Shown here in pieces: positions 1 to 8,277 of a stretch of 56,608 nucleotides of DNA. Position numbers and translations under genes: made by a program. Origin of the DNA: Rhodoluna limnophila (GTDB lineage Bacteria > Actinomycetota > Actinomycetes > Actinomycetales > Microbacteriaceae). The stretch covers positions 1 through 56,608 of the forward strand of contig CAMAXJ010000004.1 of assembly GCA_945862155.1 (NCBI GenBank). Reading direction: 5' to 3'. Below the pieces are notes generated by a model. That model had not been told where the DNA came from and made no database searches. It saw nothing but the letters and a program-made list of their open reading frames with translations. Position 1 is the first letter of the stretch; every line of letters begins with the position of its first letter.

Positions 1-162
1 CAACTAGCTATCCTTGGCCATTTCTGGCAGAATAAGGAAGTTGTCTAGGTACCTGACCCTCTAACCAGGGACCAACAAAGACAAAACCATAGAGCTTGAC
101 TACCGAGTGTGCCCCCACGCTCACGGTTGATTGTTCGCCCCAATTCAAATAACAGGAGCATT

Positions 163-741
163 GTGGCTGTAAAAATCCGCCTAAAGCGTCTCGGAAAACT
201 CCGTACGCCGCACTACCGAATCGTTATCGCTGACTCAAGAAAAGCACGTAACGGTCGCGTCATCGAAGAAATTGGTCGCTACATCCCGACCGAGAACCCA
301 TCTTTCATTGAGGTTAACTCAGAGCGAGCTTTGTACTGGCTTGGCGTTGGCGCTCAGCCAACCGAACAGGTTGCTGTTTTGCTAAAGCTCACCGGAGACT
401 TTCAGAAGTCAAAGGGTGACAAGGACGCAAAGAACACTGTTCAGGTAAAGCCTGCAAAACCAGTTTTCGAAAAAGACACCAAGAAGAAGGCAGTTCTACT
501 TCCTAAGGAAGAAATTGCCGCCAAGAAGGCAAAGGCCGAAACTCCAGCAGAAGCTCCTGCAGTTGAGGCCGCAGTTTCTGATGCGCCTGCCGAAACAACC
601 GAAGCCCCAGCTGAAGCAGTTGCAGAAGTTGTAGAGGCACCTGCAGAAGTTCCAGCAGCAGAAGTTCCAGCCGAAGAGCCAGCACCTGCTACTGAAGAAG
701 CTCCTGCAGCTGAAACCGAAGAAATCAAACCAGAAGCTTAA
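163..741 (+). CDS. rpsP: 30S ribosomal protein S16
   Basis: Structural protein of the small ribosomal subunit, needed for 30S assembly. The protein starts [11 protein letters not shown] and runs through the S16 core ([32 protein letters not shown]) to about residue 90. I place the start at the GTG at 163, with AGGAG at 154-158, because the S16 family begins at this point; the open frame upstream to 109 is not S16-like. Residues about 100-192 form a low-complexity tail rich in Ala, Glu and Pro. Such tails occur on actinobacterial S16 but this one is as long as the domain itself. It is the first gene of the run rpsP-khpA-rimM-trmD. Confidence 0.97.
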   Translation: MAVKIRLKRLGKLRTPHYRIVIADSRKARNGRVIEEIGRYIPTENPSFIEVNSERALYWLGVGAQPTEQVAVLLKLTGDFQKSKGDKDAKNTVQVKPAKPVFEKDTKKKAVLLPKEEIAAKKAKAETPAEAPAVEAAVSDAPAETTEAPAEAVAEVVEAPAEVPAAEVPAEEPAPATEEAPAAETEEIKPEA

Positions 742-748
742 TCAAAAA

Positions 749-985
749 ATGTTAGCCGCTGCGCTCGAGCACCTAGTGAAGGGCATCGTCGATAATCCCG
801 ACGATGCTTCAGTCACCGAACGTTCAACTTCAAGAGGAGATCTTCTTGAGATTAACGTTCACCCAGATGATCTGGGTCGGGTAATCGGGCGAAGCGGCAG
901 AACAGCAAAGGCTCTTCGCACACTCGTCAACGCTCTTGCCGATGGTAAGAAGATTCGCGTTGATGTGGTGGACAGCGATTTCTAG
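749..985 (+). CDS. khpA: KH-domain RNA-binding protein KhpA
   Basis: Small single-KH-domain protein of 78 residues, the usual family length. The RNA-binding GxxG loop is visible as VIGRSGRTAKALR near residues 46-58. KhpA acts with KhpB/EloR in control of cell elongation and sRNA-related RNA binding in Gram-positive bacteria (family knowledge). It lies 7 bases after rpsP and overlaps the rimM reading frame, the conserved rpsP-khpA-rimM-trmD order. Function in this organism is inferred from the family and the neighbours. Confidence 0.93.
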   Translation: MLAAALEHLVKGIVDNPDDASVTERSTSRGDLLEINVHPDDLGRVIGRSGRTAKALRTLVNALADGKKIRVDVVDSDF

Positions 986-1538
986 CAAAACCAAACTGCG
1001 GGTTGGCCGATTGGTCAAAGCCCACGGTTTGAAAGGCGCCATCAAGCTCGAGCTATATACCGACAGCCCAGATCAGCGCTTCAAGCCAGGACAGGTTCTA
1101 GAACTCCAGGTTCCAGAGACCTCGGAGTGGTCTGGCAAAACAATCAAGGTCCTAGAACTTCGCTTCTACAACCAGTCTCCAGTTTTGTTCCTCGAGGGTA
1201 TCGAAGATCGCTCTCAGGCAGAGACGCTAATCAAGGCAATCTTGCTGATTGAAACAGATATTGGTGAACTACCCGAAGAGCCAGAGTCTTGGTACGACCA
1301 CCAGCTTGTTGGACTGCAAGCCTTGGTGGGCACAGAGGTAGTTGGAACAGTAGCTCGCGTAGATCACCTACCGGCCCAAGACCTTTTGGCTATTGATACT
1401 CCCAATGGAGAAGTCCTAGTTCCTTTTGTGAAGCAGATTGTTCCCGAAGTGAGTGTTGAATTAGGTCAGGTCACACTGACCCCACCCGAGGGGTTGTTTG
1501 AAGTAAATCTGGAAGGAGGTGCCCAAGATGAGAATTGA
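963..1538 (+). CDS. rimM: 16S rRNA processing protein RimM
   Basis: Assembly factor that binds S19 and helps mature the 30S head domain. The conserved N-terminal barrel begins [20 protein letters not shown] and the C-terminal PRC-barrel half includes [10 protein letters not shown] and LPAQDLLAI. The start is uncertain. ATG 963 gives an unusual [11 protein letters not shown] lead and overlaps khpA by 23 bases. The family normally starts close to SKTKLRV, where the only nearby codon is ATT at 978, preceded by GGTGG at 967-971. No ATG, GTG or TTG fits better. The end overlaps trmD by 11 bases, suggesting translational coupling. Confidence 0.9.
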   Translation: MWWTAISSKTKLRVGRLVKAHGLKGAIKLELYTDSPDQRFKPGQVLELQVPETSEWSGKTIKVLELRFYNQSPVLFLEGIEDRSQAETLIKAILLIETDIGELPEEPESWYDHQLVGLQALVGTEVVGTVARVDHLPAQDLLAIDTPNGEVLVPFVKQIVPEVSVELGQVTLTPPEGLFEVNLEGGAQDEN

Positions 1539-2205
1539 TGCCATCAGTATCTTCCCTGAGTTTTTTGACGTACTTGATATTTCTTTACTCGGTAAAGCCA
1601 AAGCCCAAGATCTACTGGATGTAAAAATTCATGATCTGCGCGATTTCACCGATGACAAGCACAGAACCGTTGACGACACACCTTTTGGCGGGGGAGCCGG
1701 AATGCTCATGAAGGCTGAGCCTTGGGGTCAGGCTTTGGATTTAGTAATGACACCTGAAACCATCGTCATTTTTCCATCACCTGCGGGAGAGCTTTTCAAG
1801 CAGGCAACCGCGAAGGAGTTTTCCCAAGCCAAGCACTTGGTTTTTGCCTGTGGAAGATATGAGGGTATTGATCAGCGAGTGGTTGACTATGCAACATCAA
1901 ATGCCAAAGTTCGCCTAGTGAGCTTGGGCGATTATGTCTTGAACGGTGGCGAGGTGGCTGCTGTTGCCATGATCGAGGCAATAGCAAGATTGATCCCTGG
2001 AGTCATTGGCAATGCTGACTCATTGACAGAAGAATCGCACAGTGACGGGCTGCTTGAGTACCCGAGTTACACCAAACCTTCTACTTGGAGAGGCCTAGAG
2101 GTCCCTGAGGTTCTGCTTGGTGGAAATCACGCTGAGATAGCAAAGTGGCGCAAAGCCAGGGCTTTAGAGCGTACTCAGCAGGTAAGGCCAGAACTACTGG
2201 ACTAA
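1528..2205 (+). CDS. trmD: tRNA (guanine-37-N1)-methyltransferase
   Basis: SPOUT-class methyltransferase that methylates G37 of tRNAs reading CNN codons using S-adenosylmethionine, preventing +1 frameshifts. The 225-residue protein starts [13 protein letters not shown]. It carries the glycine-rich FGGGAGML stretch, the trefoil-knot [13 protein letters not shown] cofactor loop and the [13 protein letters not shown] segment that contains the family's catalytic Asp. ATG 1528 has a strong Shine-Dalgarno sequence, GGAAGGAGGT, at 1511-1520, located inside the rimM end, so a frame opening at 1519 is not the real start. Confidence 0.97.
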   Translation: MRIDAISIFPEFFDVLDISLLGKAKAQDLLDVKIHDLRDFTDDKHRTVDDTPFGGGAGMLMKAEPWGQALDLVMTPETIVIFPSPAGELFKQATAKEFSQAKHLVFACGRYEGIDQRVVDYATSNAKVRLVSLGDYVLNGGEVAAVAMIEAIARLIPGVIGNADSLTEESHSDGLLEYPSYTKPSTWRGLEVPEVLLGGNHAEIAKWRKARALERTQQVRPELLD

Positions 2206-2358
2206 GCGGTTGCCACCAGGCACCAAACTGTGGCAATATGGGAACTTCGCCGCCAGCAATGGACTCTGCCGCAGGGGAGACAAGGCGAAAATGATAAAAC
2301 ACCAATCTATGAAAATTATGTTTTTGACCTGCGTGCTAAAAACAGGAAGCGACACAAA
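2206..2358 (+). promoter_or_regulatory. trmD-rplS intergenic leader with hairpin
   Basis: A 153-base gap separates trmD from rplS. A hairpin with a perfect 7-bp stem (TTGCCAC 2210-2216 with GTGGCAA 2230-2236) lies just after the trmD stop. It has no following T-run, so it is not a standard terminator. The rest is purine-rich, then AT-rich (2290-2330), before the AGGAAG ribosome site at 2343-2348. It may hold the rplS promoter and an L19-type leader; that is inference from position only. Confidence 0.35.
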
Positions 2359-2709
2359 ATGCACATTCTAGATTCAGTAGACAAGCCTTCGCTAAAGACC
2401 GACATTGTCGAGTTTCGCGCCGGTGACACCGTCAAGGTTCACGTAAACATCGTTGAGGGTAGCCGTTCCCGTATCCAGGTTTTCCAGGGCATCGTAACTC
2501 GTCGTTCCGGTGAGGGAATCCGCGAGACCTTTACTGTTAGAAAAGTGACCTTCCAAGTTGGTGTTGAAAGAACTTTTCCCCTTCACTCTCCAGTTATCGA
2601 CAAGATCGAGCTAGTCTCACGCGGCCAGGTCCGCCGAGCGAAGCTCTACTTCTTGCGTGATCTGCGAGGCAAGAAGGCAAAGATTCGCGAAAAGCGCGAA
2701 AACGTTTAG
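2359..2709 (+). CDS. rplS: 50S ribosomal protein L19
   Basis: Structural 50S protein at the subunit interface, 116 residues, normal length. It begins [13 protein letters not shown] and shows the L19 blocks [43 protein letters not shown] and the C-terminal [19 protein letters not shown]. The start ATG 2359 follows AGGAAG at 2343-2348. An open frame extends upstream to 2230 but does not resemble L19. Confidence 0.97.
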   Translation: MHILDSVDKPSLKTDIVEFRAGDTVKVHVNIVEGSRSRIQVFQGIVTRRSGEGIRETFTVRKVTFQVGVERTFPLHSPVIDKIELVSRGQVRRAKLYFLRDLRGKKAKIREKRENV

Positions 2710-2734
2710 ATTCCCTAGCAAAGCGCACTAACAC

Positions 2735-3496
2735 GTGAGCGACAAGCAGGAACCTGCAGCGCCTCTTCGGCCAAGAAAAAAAGGCAGCAACAAACGAAGT
2801 AGGTTTCGTCGCGTCCGAAAGAACTTCTTTGTCGCTTTCCTTATAGATCTGGTTGTAGTTCTCGGGGCTGCACTAGTTCTGTCGCTTCTAATCAAGACTT
2901 TCCTGATTCGATCATTTTTTATCCCGTCCGGGTCGATGCTTGAAACCCTTCAAATCGATGACCGCATTATCGTCAATCAGCTAACTCCAGCGCTCTATCC
3001 AATTGAGCGCGGCGATGTTGTCGTTTTCAAAGATCCAGGCGGATGGCTCGGTCCCGATGTTGAGGAACCATCAGACCCGGTTGTTGTGGTCGTGGACTGG
3101 TTCCTGTCTGCCTTTGGCATAACAGCCCCTGATAGCAAGCAGCACCTTGTGAAGCGAGTAATTGGCGTGGCCGGTGACAAAGTTGTTTGTTGTGACGCAA
3201 ATGGCTTGATAACGGTCAATGGTGTCCCAATCACCGAGCCATACATCGCCCCAGGTCAAACACCATCAAGTGTTGAGTTTGACATCACCGTTCCAGCAAA
3301 CTCTCTCTGGGTGCTAGGGGATAACCGAGGTAACAGTGAGGATTCTCGCTTCCACGCAGATTTGCCTAGCAAGGGCTTTGTCTCCAATGATTGGGTTGTT
3401 GGAAGAGCATTTATCATTAGTTGGCCAGTTGATAACTGGAAGTGGCTGGATAACTACCCAGATGTCTACAAAGACATACCCGACCCTACAAACTGA
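2735..3496 (+). CDS. lepB: Signal peptidase I
   Basis: Membrane-bound serine protease that removes signal peptides from exported proteins. A basic N-terminus (residues 12-29) is followed by one membrane segment at about 32-53. The catalytic Ser is residue 67 in IPSGSM and the general-base Lys is residue 140 in LVKRVIG; the late signature GDNRGNSEDSR is also present. At 253 residues it is a normal actinobacterial type. The start is GTG 2735, 25 bases after rplS, with no strong ribosome site. An insert between the Ser and Lys boxes (about residues 102-135) is Asp/Val-rich. Confidence 0.95.
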   Translation: MSDKQEPAAPLRPRKKGSNKRSRFRRVRKNFFVAFLIDLVVVLGAALVLSLLIKTFLIRSFFIPSGSMLETLQIDDRIIVNQLTPALYPIERGDVVVFKDPGGWLGPDVEEPSDPVVVVVDWFLSAFGITAPDSKQHLVKRVIGVAGDKVVCCDANGLITVNGVPITEPYIAPGQTPSSVEFDITVPANSLWVLGDNRGNSEDSRFHADLPSKGFVSNDWVVGRAFIISWPVDNWKWLDNYPDVYKDIPDPTN

Positions 3497-4133
3497 GTCG
3501 AGGCTATTCGAGCGGGGCAACCGGTTCGTAATTGGCATCGACGAAGTTGGGCGAGGAGCTATCGCAGGCCCTGTAGCAGTTGGGCTCTCACTAATCGACA
3601 AACTGAATCCAGCACTTAACTTTTGGCCTGAGAAGCTTCAGGATTCAAAGCTGATGACACCAAAATCCAGAGCTGAAATTACCGAGCCGCTGGAAACCTG
3701 GGTTGACGGATTTGCAATCGGTTACTCTTCGAATAAAGAAATTGATAAATCGGGAATCAGCGAGGCCCTTCGATCAGCTGCTTCAAGAGCACTAACCGAG
3801 TTGTTGGCCTCTGGCTCGATGCGTTCAAAGGTAGCTTCGGAGGGCGCGGTGATTTTGCTCGACGGATCACAAAACTGGCTTGGCAAACAAGCTGCCGGTT
3901 TGGAAGTTGATCTTCAGGTCAAAGCTGACACCACTTGTGTATCAGTTGCGGCAGCGGCGGTTTTGGCAAAAGTTAAAAGAGATGCACTCATGGAGGATTT
4001 CGATGGAACTTATCCAGAATATGGCTTTGCCGGACACAAGGGATATGCCTCCGCGGCCCACATTCAAGCCCTTAGAACCCACGGTCCTTCAGCTATCCAC
4101 CGATTGACTTGGCTGACTAGGATTCTTGCCTAG
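3462..4133 (+). CDS. rnhB: Ribonuclease HII
   Basis: Endonuclease that cuts the RNA strand of RNA-DNA hybrids and removes misincorporated ribonucleotides. The metal-binding signature GIDEVGRGAIAGP sits near residue 22, with further acidic residues in ILLDGSQ and KADTTCVSVAAAAVLAK. The C-terminal GFAGHKGYASAAH is typical. I choose ATG 3462 (MSTKTYPT), 223 residues, which overlaps the lepB end by 35 bases. The open frame further upstream lies inside lepB and lacks RNase H sequence. Confidence 0.93.
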   Translation: MSTKTYPTLQTESRLFERGNRFVIGIDEVGRGAIAGPVAVGLSLIDKLNPALNFWPEKLQDSKLMTPKSRAEITEPLETWVDGFAIGYSSNKEIDKSGISEALRSAASRALTELLASGSMRSKVASEGAVILLDGSQNWLGKQAAGLEVDLQVKADTTCVSVAAAAVLAKVKRDALMEDFDGTYPEYGFAGHKGYASAAHIQALRTHGPSAIHRLTWLTRILA

Positions 4134-4157
4134 AGCGGGAATAGACTAGACAAAGCT

Positions 4158-4481
4158 ATGGAAGAGAACGAGTTCGAGGACTACGACAGACAAGCCGAAG
4201 TCGCGCTTTATCGCGAGTATCGGGACGTCGTTGGCACCTTCAAATATGTCATCGAGACCGAGCGCAGGTTCTACCTCGCCAATGAAGTCGAGCTCAAGCG
4301 CATTGATACTTCCACTGATTTCTACTTCGAATTGAACATGTCTGATGTTTGGGTTTGGGACATCTACCGAACCGACCGCTTCGTCCAGACCGTGCGAGTA
4401 CTCACATTCAAAGACGTCAATGTCGAAGAGCTCTCCGGCAAGGCTTATGAGCTACCTAAGGAATTGGCCGTCGGCGAATAG
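4158..4481 (+). CDS. DUF2469 family protein
   Basis: A 107-residue acidic protein of the DUF2469 family, which is nearly restricted to Actinobacteria and sits after rnhB. It begins MEENEFEDYDRQAEVALYRE and holds the conserved RDVVGTFKYVIETERRFYLAN segment and a Trp/Asp-rich VWVWDIYR. Its function is unknown. No clear Shine-Dalgarno sequence precedes the ATG; TAGACT at 4142-4147 is a candidate -10 element giving a very short leader. Confidence 0.9.
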   Translation: MEENEFEDYDRQAEVALYREYRDVVGTFKYVIETERRFYLANEVELKRIDTSTDFYFELNMSDVWVWDIYRTDRFVQTVRVLTFKDVNVEELSGKAYELPKELAVGE

Positions 4482-4541
4482 GTTTTACACACTTTTAGAT
4501 TTCTTGCTCCAACTAATTCAAATTCTTGACAGAGTTTTGGC

Positions 4542-5783
4542 ATGGCCAAACCCCAAATCCTTAATGACCAAGAACTTGAATTTCTAACTCGTCCATTCCA
4601 GAACGGCGAATACTCCAAAGATCGCGCTTTAGAGCTTGCTACAGCTGGCTGCATCGCCATGATTACTGAACCAGGCGATCGAATGGCCGGAGCGTTGGCT
4701 AGGTGCCTTGGGAAGCTTGCCATGGTTGAGCTATTGATTGATGGACTAGAAACTAGATCGGTAGTTGAAGCCTTACACCAGCGGGGCCAGCTCGATTCTT
4801 GCCGTCAAAGCTTCGGGGATTTGGAAGGCACACTCGCTGACTCAAGGCAAAGGTGGTTACCGCGATTATCTAAGTCTCGGTTGGAACATTTGTTTTCTCA
4901 AAGCCATGCGCTGAAGCTGCAACTGTTGACTCCCGAGGATTCAATCTGGCCGGCAGGCTTGGACGACCTACAAGATTCAGCTCCCGCGATGCTTTTCGTT
5001 GAAGGTGATCTAGCTACTCTCACGAAGCTTTCACAAGCCGTTTCAATTGTTGGCTCTAGGGCTGCATCTCCATACGGATTGCAGGTCACTTCTTCCTTGG
5101 TCAAAGAGCTCGCGGAAGTTTCCCGCTTGACAGTTTCTGGTGGCGCCTTGGGTATCGATGCACAGGTACATCGCTCGAGTATCGAACAGAAACTTTCTAC
5201 AGTAGCTGTAATGGCTGGAGGAATGGATAGAAAGTATCCCAGTGGCAACTTCAAGCTATTCAAGCAGGTGATAGAACACGGGGCATTTCTTAGTGAAATG
5301 CCACCGGGGGTGGCACCAACCAGATGGAGATTTTTGCAACGCAATCGGCTGATCGCAGCCCTGACACCAACCACGGTAGTAATTGAAGCGGGAATCAGAT
5401 CAGGCTCAATTCGAACTGCGAACAATGCACTTGAACTATCTCGTGAACTCTATGCGGTGCCAGGGTCAGTGCTTTCTGGAACATCTCTTGGAACCAATGC
5501 TCTAATTGCAGATAACAAAGCTCAAATACTGTCGGATCTGAAGTACTTTGCCACCGGATCAGTAAGCATCCCTAAACAGCAAATTGAGACTTCAATTGCC
5601 AGTAGGGCACAGGACGCCATCAGAGAAGGCGGTTTTCCGTCGCTATCGGAGGTTGCAAAGCTAGCAGGGATGACACTGTCGGAATCTGAATTGGCACTTC
5701 GCGAACTGACGGCGCAGGACAAGGTGATCAAGAATCTCAGTTCCAACGGAGAGGTACATTACGCTTTGAAATATGCCAACTGA
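4542..5783 (+). CDS. dprA: DNA processing protein DprA
   Basis: Binds incoming single-stranded DNA and loads RecA in natural transformation. The Rossmann-like DprA core runs from about residue 150 to 340, with VSIVGSRAASPYG, LTVSGGALGIDAQVH, VMAGGMDRKYP and RNRLIAALTPTTVVIEA. The C-terminal winged-helix (about 350-413) includes FPSLSEVAKLAGM. The length of 413 residues is normal. In related genomes YraN and ComM genes usually lie between DUF2469 and dprA; here only a 60-base gap remains. The end overlaps xerC by 11 bases. Confidence 0.94.
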   Translation: MAKPQILNDQELEFLTRPFQNGEYSKDRALELATAGCIAMITEPGDRMAGALARCLGKLAMVELLIDGLETRSVVEALHQRGQLDSCRQSFGDLEGTLADSRQRWLPRLSKSRLEHLFSQSHALKLQLLTPEDSIWPAGLDDLQDSAPAMLFVEGDLATLTKLSQAVSIVGSRAASPYGLQVTSSLVKELAEVSRLTVSGGALGIDAQVHRSSIEQKLSTVAVMAGGMDRKYPSGNFKLFKQVIEHGAFLSEMPPGVAPTRWRFLQRNRLIAALTPTTVVIEAGIRSGSIRTANNALELSRELYAVPGSVLSGTSLGTNALIADNKAQILSDLKYFATGSVSIPKQQIETSIASRAQDAIREGGFPSLSEVAKLAGMTLSESELALRELTAQDKVIKNLSSNGEVHYALKYAN

Positions 5784-6681
5784 GCTTGCCTACCTACTTG
5801 AAGAATTTGCCTTTGAACTAAACGTTGGGAAAGGCTTTTCTTCAAACACTGTGAAGGCATATCTCTCTGACGTTTCAGATCTACAGGGCTTTATGGAAAG
5901 TAAATCTCAAACCGAAGTTAGCGATCTGGATCTAGAGCTACTTCGCGATTGGCTCTGGAGAGCAAGTGAAAAGGGTCTTACAAAAACCACCCTCGCTAGA
6001 AAATCTGCTGCGGTTAGAGCGTTCACAGCCTGGCTACACAAGAACGGAAAGCTTGAATTAGATCCGGGTCTCAAACTTCGTTCACCAAAAGCTTCACGAA
6101 CCTTGCCAAAGGTTGTATCGAGGGACGCGATGTCTGGAATATTTGACAAGCTTGAGCCTCTTGCAACAGTTGATAATCCGGCTGCCATCCAAGATCTACT
6201 AATGGTCGAGCTTCTGTATGGAAGCGGTATTCGAGTAAGTGAGCTTGTCGGACTAAATCTTGAAGACATTGACTACGGTCGAAAGATTCTGCGTGTCATC
6301 GGCAAAGGAAACAAGCAGCGCATGGTTCCATACAGCGATCCTGCTAGCGAAGCACTTGCGGTGTGGATTCGATCTGGACGTATGCAGTTTGAGAACGAAG
6401 TGAGCCAAAATGCACTTCTTATTTCTTCGCGTGGAAAAAGAGTTGGCGTTCGACAGGTATATGCACTAGTTGCATCGCTACTGAGTGAAACTGCAGTCGG
6501 CCAAGCAGGACCGCACGCACTAAGACACTCTGCAGCTACCCATCTACTTGATGGCGGAGCTGACCTAAGAGCCGTTCAAGAACTTCTTGGGCATTCATCT
6601 TTGGCTACCACACAGATTTACACCCACGTTTCAGTTGATCGCCTAAAGCAGGGATATCTAAAAGCACACCCTAGGGCGTAG
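5773..6681 (+). CDS. xerC: Tyrosine recombinase XerC
   Basis: Site-specific recombinase that resolves chromosome dimers at dif with XerD. The N-terminal SAM-like domain spans about residues 1-90. The catalytic domain shows the R-K-H-R-H-Y set: Arg in SGIRVSELVG, Lys in IGKGNKQR, HALRHSAATHLL, LLGHSSLATTQIYTHV. Length is 302 residues. It starts at ATG 5773 inside dprA, indicating coupled translation. A chromosomal role rather than a phage integrase is supported by the housekeeping neighbours and the absence of an attachment site. Confidence 0.93.
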   Translation: MPTELAYLLEEFAFELNVGKGFSSNTVKAYLSDVSDLQGFMESKSQTEVSDLDLELLRDWLWRASEKGLTKTTLARKSAAVRAFTAWLHKNGKLELDPGLKLRSPKASRTLPKVVSRDAMSGIFDKLEPLATVDNPAAIQDLLMVELLYGSGIRVSELVGLNLEDIDYGRKILRVIGKGNKQRMVPYSDPASEALAVWIRSGRMQFENEVSQNALLISSRGKRVGVRQVYALVASLLSETAVGQAGPHALRHSAATHLLDGGADLRAVQELLGHSSLATTQIYTHVSVDRLKQGYLKAHPRA

Positions 6682-7204
6682 TCGGTTCTATCCATGGCAG
6701 CAGCCTGGAAGGCGTAAGCTCACCGGTAAACCAGAGAGGCGATAAGTACTCGCCGTTTTTTCTAACAGAAAAATGTAGACACATAATTGGTTCGCAGTGC
6801 AGTTCGTAGCTTTGCTCACCTTCACAGACCTCTCCAATCAACTCTCCCGAAACTACGAGATCTCCTTCATTAAGCCGTGAGCAAACTGGTTCGAATGAAC
6901 TTAGAAGCAGTCGACCATGATCCAGTGAAATTAATTGACGGTTTACAACTTTTCCCACGAAGTGAACTTGCCCGTCAGCCGGGGCAAACACTGCCTGGCC
7001 CAGCGTTGCCTCATAGTCGATTCCGCGATGACCAGCAGAGTAGGGAGTCTCCGATTGCCGGTATTCGCCAATAAGCGCCGAACCCACCACCGGGCTACTG
7101 AACTGATTTTCGGCACCAAGGCTTGGAGTTGGAAGCTGCCAAGAAAGGGCCAAGGCTAGAAAGCTGGCCAACTGCAGCAGATTTATTCGATCCGGTTCAA
7201 TCAC
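6671..7204 (-). CDS. M23 (LytM-type) peptidase-like secreted protein
   Basis: Exported protein of 177 residues with an N-terminal hydrophobic signal at about 9-30. It has the M23 fold landmarks: GHRGIDYEA (His59, Asp63, two zinc ligands), FAPADGQVHFVG and LHFSVRKNGEYLSP (His144, third zinc ligand). The usual HxH is C-L-H here, so the catalytic His is replaced by Cys142. Four cysteines (about 108, 127, 137, 142) may form disulfides. GTG 7204 is preceded by GAAAGG. It lies head-out from rpsB and overlaps the xerC end by 11 bases. It may be an inactive regulator rather than a hydrolase. Confidence 0.82.
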   Translation of the reverse strand: MIEPDRINLLQLASFLALALSWQLPTPSLGAENQFSSPVVGSALIGEYRQSETPYSAGHRGIDYEATLGQAVFAPADGQVHFVGKVVNRQLISLDHGRLLLSSFEPVCSRLNEGDLVVSGELIGEVCEGEQSYELHCEPIMCLHFSVRKNGEYLSPLWFTGELTPSRLLPWIEPTTP

Positions 7205-7271
7205 CTTTCAAATCTGCCCTGAATAGCTCAAGTCCGGGCAATTGCGCGGTGGGTTGTGGAAAATTCGGGGC

Positions 7272-7491
7272 TTTTGGGCAATAGATACTGCTGGTATGCT
7301 TTGTGTTAGCGGCATTCTCGCTAAAAATCATTGATTTTGAAAATGTCGACTTCGCGTGCCGACCAAGATAGTTTCCACTCAGTGGCCCTAACGGGTTTGT
7401 GGGAAAAATCCGGCACCAGGGGTTATTGGCAACCGCCAAAAACCATTAACTGAGTGGGCGCACTTGTTGTGCCGAAAGGAAGTTCGACTCT
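7272..7491 (+). promoter_or_regulatory. rpsB leader: rpsB promoter and structured leader
   Basis: The 287-base gap between the divergent M23-like gene and rpsB. An extended -10 (TGGTATGCT, hexamer 7295-7300) with a poor -35 TTTTGG at 7272-7277, spacer 17, is the best promoter candidate. It would give a leader of about 185 bases with hairpins: TTAGCG 7306-7311 with CGCTAA 7319-7324; GGTT-A-TTGGC 7421-7430 with GCCAA-A-AACC 7435-7444; and a short one next to the AAAGGAAG ribosome site at 7475-7482. Autoregulation by S2 is known in other bacteria and is only inferred here. Confidence 0.4.
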
Positions 7492-8274
7492 ATGTCAGTC
7501 GTAACCACCAGACAGCTGCTAGATAGCGGCGTACACTTCGGACACCAGACCAGGCGCTGGAACCCGAAGATGAAAAGATACATCCTTACCGACCGTTCTG
7601 GTATCTACATCATCGATCTGCAGCAATCGCTTGCGATGATCGACAACGCATACCAGTTCGTAAAGGACACCGTCGCAGCCGGCGGTTCAGTTCTTTTCGT
7701 TGGTACCAAAAAGCAAGCTCAGGAAGCAATCGCTACTGAAGCTCTTCGCGTTGGCCAGTCATACATCAATCAGAGATGGCTCGGTGGACTACTAACTAAC
7801 TTCCAGACCGTAAGCAAGCGTCTTGCCCGTCTCAAGGAACTTGAGACTATGGACTTTGCTGACGTAGCTAAGTCAGGTTTAACGAAGAAGGAGCTACTAA
7901 TCCTTCGCCGCGAGAGAGACAAGCTAGAAAAGTCCCTCGGTGGTATCAGAAACGTAACCAAGACCCCTTCGATCATCTGGGTTGTTGACACCAACAAGGA
8001 GCACCTTGCAATCACAGAGGCAAGAAAGCTTGGAATCCCAGTTATTGGAATCTTGGACACCAACTGTGATCCAGACGACGTTCAGTTCGGTATCCCTGGA
8101 AACGACGACGCAATTCGTTCAATCCAGCTACTAACTCGAATCATCGCTGACGCGGTTGCAGAAGGTTTGATTGCTCGTCACTCAAAGCCAGAAGCTCAAG
8201 CAGAGCCACTTGCTGAATGGGAGCGCGAGCTTCTAGAGCAGGGCAAGGAAGCTACCGAAGAGAAGCAGGCGTAA
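7492..8274 (+). CDS. rpsB: 30S ribosomal protein S2
   Basis: Structural protein of the small subunit. The 260-residue protein begins [27 protein letters not shown] and carries [37 protein letters not shown] and [14 protein letters not shown]. The C-terminus is a Glu/Ala-rich tail. It has a good ribosome site (AAAGGAAG) and is 3 bases from tsf, the universal rpsB-tsf operon. Confidence 0.98.
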   Translation: MSVVTTRQLLDSGVHFGHQTRRWNPKMKRYILTDRSGIYIIDLQQSLAMIDNAYQFVKDTVAAGGSVLFVGTKKQAQEAIATEALRVGQSYINQRWLGGLLTNFQTVSKRLARLKELETMDFADVAKSGLTKKELLILRRERDKLEKSLGGIRNVTKTPSIIWVVDTNKEHLAITEARKLGIPVIGILDTNCDPDDVQFGIPGNDDAIRSIQLLTRIIADAVAEGLIARHSKPEAQAEPLAEWERELLEQGKEATEEKQA

Positions 8275-8277
8275 TTC

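Noticed and set aside
1-162. Possible end of an upstream gene (e.g. ffh) or a leader before rpsP
   Set aside because: All frames hit early stops and none resembles a known C-terminus. Only the rpsP ribosome site (154-158) and a short CCCT/AGGG stem at about 57-70 are visible.
441-728. Long minus-strand frames over the rpsP tail
   Set aside because: Low-complexity Ser/Ala/Leu-rich mirror of the Ala/Glu/Pro-coding repeat in S16; no ribosome site or family.
4526-4531. TTGACA just before dprA as a -35 box
   Set aside because: The -10 would fall inside the dprA coding sequence.
7197-7439. Minus-strand frame in the rpsB upstream gap
   Set aside because: It covers the candidate rpsB promoter and leader hairpins and overlaps the M23-like start; composition is not protein-like.
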